A stretch of DNA of 64,000 nucleotides from CAZKVJ01 sp964556225 (lineage in GTDB: Bacteria; Actinomycetota; Acidimicrobiia; Acidimicrobiales; Ilumatobacteraceae). Below are positions 60,767 through 64,000 of this stretch, one piece after another. The DNA is taken from NCBI GenBank assembly GCA_964556225.1, contig CAZKVJ010000008.1:1-64000 (forward strand), read 5' to 3'. A model generated the notes under the pieces. The model was not told the DNA's origin, did no database searches, and saw only the letters and a list, made by a program, of their open reading frames with translations. Positions within the stretch are counted from its first letter, which is position 1, and the number at the start of each line of letters is the position of its first letter. A program made the translations under genes and the position numbers.

Positions 60767-61486
60767 GTGCAGGTCGAGATTTGGTCCGACGTGGTGTGCC
60801 CCTGGTGCTACATCGGCAAGCGACGGTTCGAGGAGGCGCTCCGGCGGGTCGCCGCCGCCGGCGATCTCGACGTGACGATCGACGTGGTCTACCGCCCGTA
60901 CCAGCTCGATCCGCGTGCCGCGCCGGGCGTGGCCACGCCCGCCGCCGAGGCGTACGCCCGCAAGTTCGGCGGCCCGGAGGCCGCCGCTCGGGTCATCGAC
61001 CACATCACGGCGGTCGCCGCCGAGGACGGCCTCGAGCTCCATCTGGAGCGCGCCCGACGAGCCAACACCCTCGACGCCCACCGCCTGCTGTGGCTGGCCG
61101 AGCAGCCCGGCTCGGGCGTCGACCAGGCTGCGCTCAAGGAGCGGTTGCTAGCGGCCTACTTCACCGAGGGTCGCCACGTCGGCGATCGCGACGAGCTCGC
61201 CGACGTGGCGGCGGCGGTCGGCATGGACCGCGAGCACGCCCGGGCGTTCCTCGACGGCGAGGAGGGCCTCGGCCAGGTCAGGGAGCAGCTCGCCCGGGCC
61301 GCGGCCATGGGGATCGACGCCGTGCCCACCTACGTGTTCGACGGCCGCTGGACCGTGCCCGGCGCCCAGGACCCGGAGGTGTTCGAGATGGTCATCCGGC
61401 GCGTGCTGGCCAAGCAGGCCGAAGCGGCGGCCGAGGAGGCTGCCAGGTCCGGCGCCGTCTGCGTCGACGACACGTGCGAGATCTGA
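60767..61486 (+). CDS. DsbA-family thiol oxidoreductase, FrnE-like
   Basis: This 239-residue thioredoxin-fold protein has a helical insertion. The redox site is CPWC (Cys11-Cys14) in SDVVCPWCYIGKRRFEEAL, and the cis-proline loop is GIDAVPTYVFDGRW. There is no signal peptide, so it is cytoplasmic, like the FrnE/2-hydroxychromene-isomerase branch. A C-terminal VCVDDTCEI adds two cysteines. GTG start; an in-frame GTG three codons upstream is possible. It is divergent from menD, 18 bases away, and overlaps menH. Confidence 0.88.
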   Translation: MQVEIWSDVVCPWCYIGKRRFEEALRRVAAAGDLDVTIDVVYRPYQLDPRAAPGVATPAAEAYARKFGGPEAAARVIDHITAVAAEDGLELHLERARRANTLDAHRLLWLAEQPGSGVDQAALKERLLAAYFTEGRHVGDRDELADVAAAVGMDREHARAFLDGEEGLGQVREQLARAAAMGIDAVPTYVFDGRWTVPGAQDPEVFEMVIRRVLAKQAEAAAEEAARSGAVCVDDTCEI

Positions 61487-62265
61487 CCGGCCCGCTCGCC
61501 GCCCGCTCCACCGGCGCCGGCGACCGCGTGGTGCTGGTGCACGGCTTCACCCAGACCGGGCGCTCGTGGGACCGGATCCTCGCCGACCTGCGCCGCGACC
61601 ACGAGGTGGTCACCGTCGACGCGCCGGGTCACGGCGGCTCCGGTGCCGTCCGCGCCGACCTGCCCGCCACCGCCACGCTCCTCGCCGAGACCACCGGCCG
61701 AGCGACCTACGTCGGGTACTCGATGGGTGGGCGGTTCTGCCTGCACCTGGCGCTGGCCCACCCGGAGCTGGTGACCCGTCTCGTGCTGCTCGGGGCGACC
61801 GCCGGCATTGACGACCCGGACGAGCGGGCAGCCCGCCGGGCCGCCGACGACGCGCTCGCCGCCGAGCTCGAACGCGAGGGCGTCGACGCCTTCCTCGTGC
61901 GGTGGCTGGCCAACCCGATGTTCGCCGGGCTGCCGGACGACCCGGCCGAGCGGGCCGAGCGCCGCCGCAACACCGCAGCCGGGCTCGCCGCCAGCCTGCG
62001 CCTCGCCGGCACCGGCACGCAGGAGCCGCTGTGGGACCGGCTCGGCACGCTGACCATGCCGGTGCTGGTGCTGGCCGGCGAGCGCGACGCCAAGTTCACC
62101 GAGCTCGGCCACCGCCTGGCGGGCGGCATCGGGGCTCATGCCCGCTTCGCCACGGTTGCCGGGGCCGGCCACGCCGCCCACCTCGAGCAGCCCGAGGCGT
62201 TCCTGCGCCTCGTGCGGGAGTGGCTCGCTCAGACCAGCCGCGTGGGCGAGCCGGGCTCGAGGTAG
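61474..62265 (+). CDS. menH: SHCHC synthase, MenH (alpha/beta hydrolase)
   Basis: MenH removes pyruvate from SEPHCHC. The 263-residue alpha/beta hydrolase has LVHGFTQTGRSW, the nucleophile elbow GYSMGGRFCLHLALAHPELV (Ser83), the MenH-like GIDDPDERAARRAADD, the acid in AGERDAKF and the catalytic His in AGAGHAAHLEQPEAF. GTG start, overlapping the FrnE-like gene by 13 bases. Its 3' end overlaps the convergent phosphodiesterase gene by 37 bases. Confidence 0.9.
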   Translation: MRDLTGPLAARSTGAGDRVVLVHGFTQTGRSWDRILADLRRDHEVVTVDAPGHGGSGAVRADLPATATLLAETTGRATYVGYSMGGRFCLHLALAHPELVTRLVLLGATAGIDDPDERAARRAADDALAAELEREGVDAFLVRWLANPMFAGLPDDPAERAERRRNTAAGLAASLRLAGTGTQEPLWDRLGTLTMPVLVLAGERDAKFTELGHRLAGGIGAHARFATVAGAGHAAHLEQPEAFLRLVREWLAQTSRVGEPGSR

Positions 62266-63773
62266 ACGAAGCCGTACGCCTCGTCGCGGAAGTCGATCCC
62301 CGCCGCCGCCAGCGCGGCGTCCCAGTCGCCGGTCACCCGCGGATCGGACTCCTCCATCCCGTGGTCGGCCAGCAGCGCGAACGCGCACCGGTCGAGGACT
62401 CCCCGCCGCTCCAGCAGGCCCAGGATCTCGCCGACCCGCCCGTCGGTGTCGACCAGGCTCCCGAGTGCCACCTCACTGTGGGGACCTCCGTCGTGGAACG
62501 CCGAGTCGGTGACGGTGATGTTCATCCAGCAGAACCGGGGCAGCGCAGGGTGATCGGTGCCGAGGTACACGCCGCCCAGCACCCCGAGTGCCTGCTCCAG
62601 ACCGTGATGGTCGATCTGGCTGTACCAGCCGTAGTCCTTGAAGGGCCGCACGAAGCGCTCGGTCGTGTGCGGCAGACCCTCGGGCGTCTTCGGGAACCCC
62701 ATGCGCACCCCGTTGCGCATCAGCTCGAACGTGCTGTACACGGCGCCCCGGTCGCACGGCTCGTTGATCGACACCGTGAACGCCGCCGGATCGACCCGCC
62801 GGATCGCCTCGTGCAACGTCTCGATGCCGGGCCGCAGGTGCTGCATGGAGACCGCCCACTGGGAGGCGTCGTTCGTGATGATCTGGTGCTGGCCGGCCCG
62901 ATCCCACCAGGCGTTGTGCAGGATGCCGTGGTGGCCGGGGTGGCAGCCGGTGAGCGCCGTCGTGTGGTTCGCGAGCGTGACCGTCGGCAGCGACGAGAAC
63001 GCCCCGTGGCCGAACGTCATCCCCATGTCGGCGATGCGGGCCAGGTTCGGGACGTCGCCGGCGTCGATCGCGTCGTGCAGCACGTTCGCGTTCACACCGT
63101 CGAGGAGGAACGCGAAGACGTGATCCGGCGGGTCGGTGAGATCGAGCACGTCCACCATGGCGTCGCCGTCCTGGCGAGCCAGCCGGGCGTCGTCACGCCA
63201 CGTCCCGTTCAGCCCGACACCGCCGACCTCGGGCAGGCCGAGCAGCGCCGCCAAGGTCGGGGCCACGTCGGTCAGCCGGACGGCCCGGTCCTGGCGGCCG
63301 AGGCGCCGCACCCCCTTGCCGCCGAGGACGAACGGCGCCCGGGCCTGCACCACGTCCATCGAGCCGTGCTCACCGATGTGACCACCCTGGTCGGCCCAGT
63401 GGTGCGCGGCGGTGTGCAGCACGACGAGGTCGGGGGCGTGGTCGCAGTCGAACACCTGGGCCACCTGCTCGTGGGCGAACGGGTAGCTGTTGGCGTCGCG
63501 GCGGGGGAACTGCGCCGCCAGCTCGGCGGCCGATCCGGCGAAGCACGACACGTCCTGCGACCCGAGCGGGTCGCGTCCGTCCACCTCGAGCACGTCGAAG
63601 GCCCAGCCGGTGCCCTCGTCCCGACGGCGGAACACGCTGCGGCCGTCGACCGCCAGCGCCTCGTACGTGTGGTCGCCTGCCCGCCGCACCACCAGCTCGA
63701 CGATGGGCTCGAGCTCGCTCGACAGCAGGACGTCGAGCGCCCGCTGCACCGTCGGGTGGCGGATGGTGGTCAC
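62229..63773 (-). CDS. alkaline-phosphatase-superfamily phosphodiesterase with apparently permuted motifs
   Basis: This 514-residue metal-dependent phosphodiesterase or nucleotide pyrophosphatase has the usual catalytic core in the second half: metal Asp225 in FLLDGVNAN, Thr266 nucleophile in SLPTVTLANHTTALTG, TDSAFHDGG (Asp423, His427) and LADHGM (Asp470, His471). The segment that normally follows, with the last metal His and the trailing helix, is instead near the N-terminus: GEHGSMDVVQARAPFVLGG (about 134-152) and RLTDVAPTLAALLGLPEVGG. So the order looks circularly permuted. GTG start. The substrate is unknown. Confidence 0.85.
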   Translation of the reverse strand: MTTIRHPTVQRALDVLLSSELEPIVELVVRRAGDHTYEALAVDGRSVFRRRDEGTGWAFDVLEVDGRDPLGSQDVSCFAGSAAELAAQFPRRDANSYPFAHEQVAQVFDCDHAPDLVVLHTAAHHWADQGGHIGEHGSMDVVQARAPFVLGGKGVRRLGRQDRAVRLTDVAPTLAALLGLPEVGGVGLNGTWRDDARLARQDGDAMVDVLDLTDPPDHVFAFLLDGVNANVLHDAIDAGDVPNLARIADMGMTFGHGAFSSLPTVTLANHTTALTGCHPGHHGILHNAWWDRAGQHQIITNDASQWAVSMQHLRPGIETLHEAIRRVDPAAFTVSINEPCDRGAVYSTFELMRNGVRMGFPKTPEGLPHTTERFVRPFKDYGWYSQIDHHGLEQALGVLGGVYLGTDHPALPRFCWMNITVTDSAFHDGGPHSEVALGSLVDTDGRVGEILGLLERRGVLDRCAFALLADHGMEESDPRVTGDWDAALAAAGIDFRDEAYGFVYLEPGSPTRLV

Positions 63774-63792
63774 GACGGCGACGCTAGCGGCC

Positions 63793-63816
63793 GGAGCCCG
63801 GAGCGATCCGGGCTCC
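63793..63816. terminator. 10-bp stem hairpin with GCGA loop after menA
   Basis: A perfect 10-pair stem (GGAGCCCGGA with TCCGGGCTCC) closes the loop GCGA. It lies 33 bases past the menA stop and 20 bases before the start of the phosphodiesterase gene, both on the minus strand. It is probably the menA terminator; no U tract follows. Confidence 0.55.
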
Positions 63817-63849
63817 CCGCACCCCCACCAGACGGCCGACGAGGCGCCG

Positions 63850-64000
63850 TTACGCCAGGCCGCCGAGTGCCAGGCCGAGCGCGAACAGGGCGCCGAAGCC
63901 GAGCTGGAGGCGGCCGGTGTCGCCGAGCACGGGGATGAGCTCCGGGCCGAACGCGCCGTCGCGCACCGCCCGCAGCGGCCGGCGGGCCAGCGGTGCGGCC
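63850..64000 (-). CDS. menA: 1,4-dihydroxy-2-naphthoate polyprenyltransferase, C-terminal end (partial)
   Basis: The last 49 residues of a protein whose start lies beyond the window. PLRAVRDG, GPELIPVLGDTGRLQLGF and LFALGLALGG match the end of MenA, the membrane prenyltransferase that attaches the side chain in menaquinone synthesis, with the final hydrophobic helix and a TAA stop. The men genes nearby support it. Because only about a sixth of the protein is visible, another UbiA-family member cannot be fully excluded. Confidence 0.7.
   Translation of the reverse strand, partial: AAPLARRPLRAVRDGAFGPELIPVLGDTGRLQLGFGALFALGLALGGLA

Overview
The window is very GC-rich, uses GTG and TTG starts freely, and packs its genes with 1-, 4- or 8-base stop/start overlaps. 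Gene content and order (a PdtaR-like ANTAR regulator, polA, rpsA, coaE, uvrB, uvrA, uvrC, rapZ, gap, pgk, tpiA and secG on one strand; an LLM/F420-type oxidoreductase; several FadD-like acyl-CoA synthetases; an MtrA/MtrB/LpqB-like trio; classical menaquinone genes) point to an actinomycete. The absence of whiA and yvcK between rapZ and gap and the style of the genes suggest a deep-branching group such as Acidimicrobiia. That class assignment is inference.

Layout. 1-205: a possible IS21-type end and a terminator. 205-11.4 kb (minus): tRNA-Leu(GAG), secG, a five-gene Dpp/Opp-type ABC importer wedged between secG and tpiA, then tpiA, pgk, gap, rapZ and a methyltransferase. 11.5-19.8 kb (minus): uvrC, uvrA, an enoyl-CoA hydratase, uvrB, coaE. 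19.9-22.3 kb (plus): a NarL-type two-component pair. 22.4-28.1 kb (minus): rpsA, a methyltransferase, polA, an ANTAR regulator and a small coiled-coil protein. 28.2-30.1 kb: malQ and an odd tRNA-Leu(CAA). 30.2-34.6 kb (plus): fabD-fabH-fabG-acpP-fabF, facing fabZ-like and bcp. 35.6-36.0 kb: a non-coding stretch with a promoter, a nine-codon reading frame and a strong hairpin. 36.0-39.9 kb (minus): trpC-trpF-trpB-trpA plus a small Cys/His-rich protein. 40.0-42.1 kb: an OmpR-type two-component pair. 42.1-44.8 kb (minus): glycyl-tRNA synthetase, recO and a non-catalytic cis-prenyltransferase homologue. 44.8-47.5 kb (plus): uppS and a DinG-like helicase. 47.5-50.8 kb: an MtrA-like regulator divergent from a STAS protein, an MtrB-like kinase and a GerMN lipoprotein. 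50.9-57.0 kb: era, two acyl-CoA synthetases, a small membrane protein, a MaoC hydratase and an LLM oxidoreductase. 57.1-64.0 kb: menG, menF, menD, a DsbA/FrnE-like protein, menH, an unusual phosphodiesterase and the 3' end of menA.

Themes. The genes cover lower glycolysis, nucleotide-excision repair, type II fatty-acid synthesis, tryptophan synthesis, polyprenyl and menaquinone lipid carriers, and peptide uptake.

The most unusual observation is the divergent pair at 44.15-45.55 kb. A catalytic UppS that stops just before the C-terminal R-x-G motif lies beside a UppS homologue that keeps R-F-G but has lost the catalytic motifs. This arrangement resembles the eukaryotic DHDDS/NgBR heteromer. 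A second is a family of palindromic elements at gene 3' ends that gives FabF, MenD and the DinG-like helicase related C-terminal tails in the same reading phase. Others are a FabD fused to a lysine-less biotinyl/lipoyl-like domain, a phosphodiesterase whose motifs appear circularly permuted, and a tRNA-Leu(CAA) without the long variable arm.
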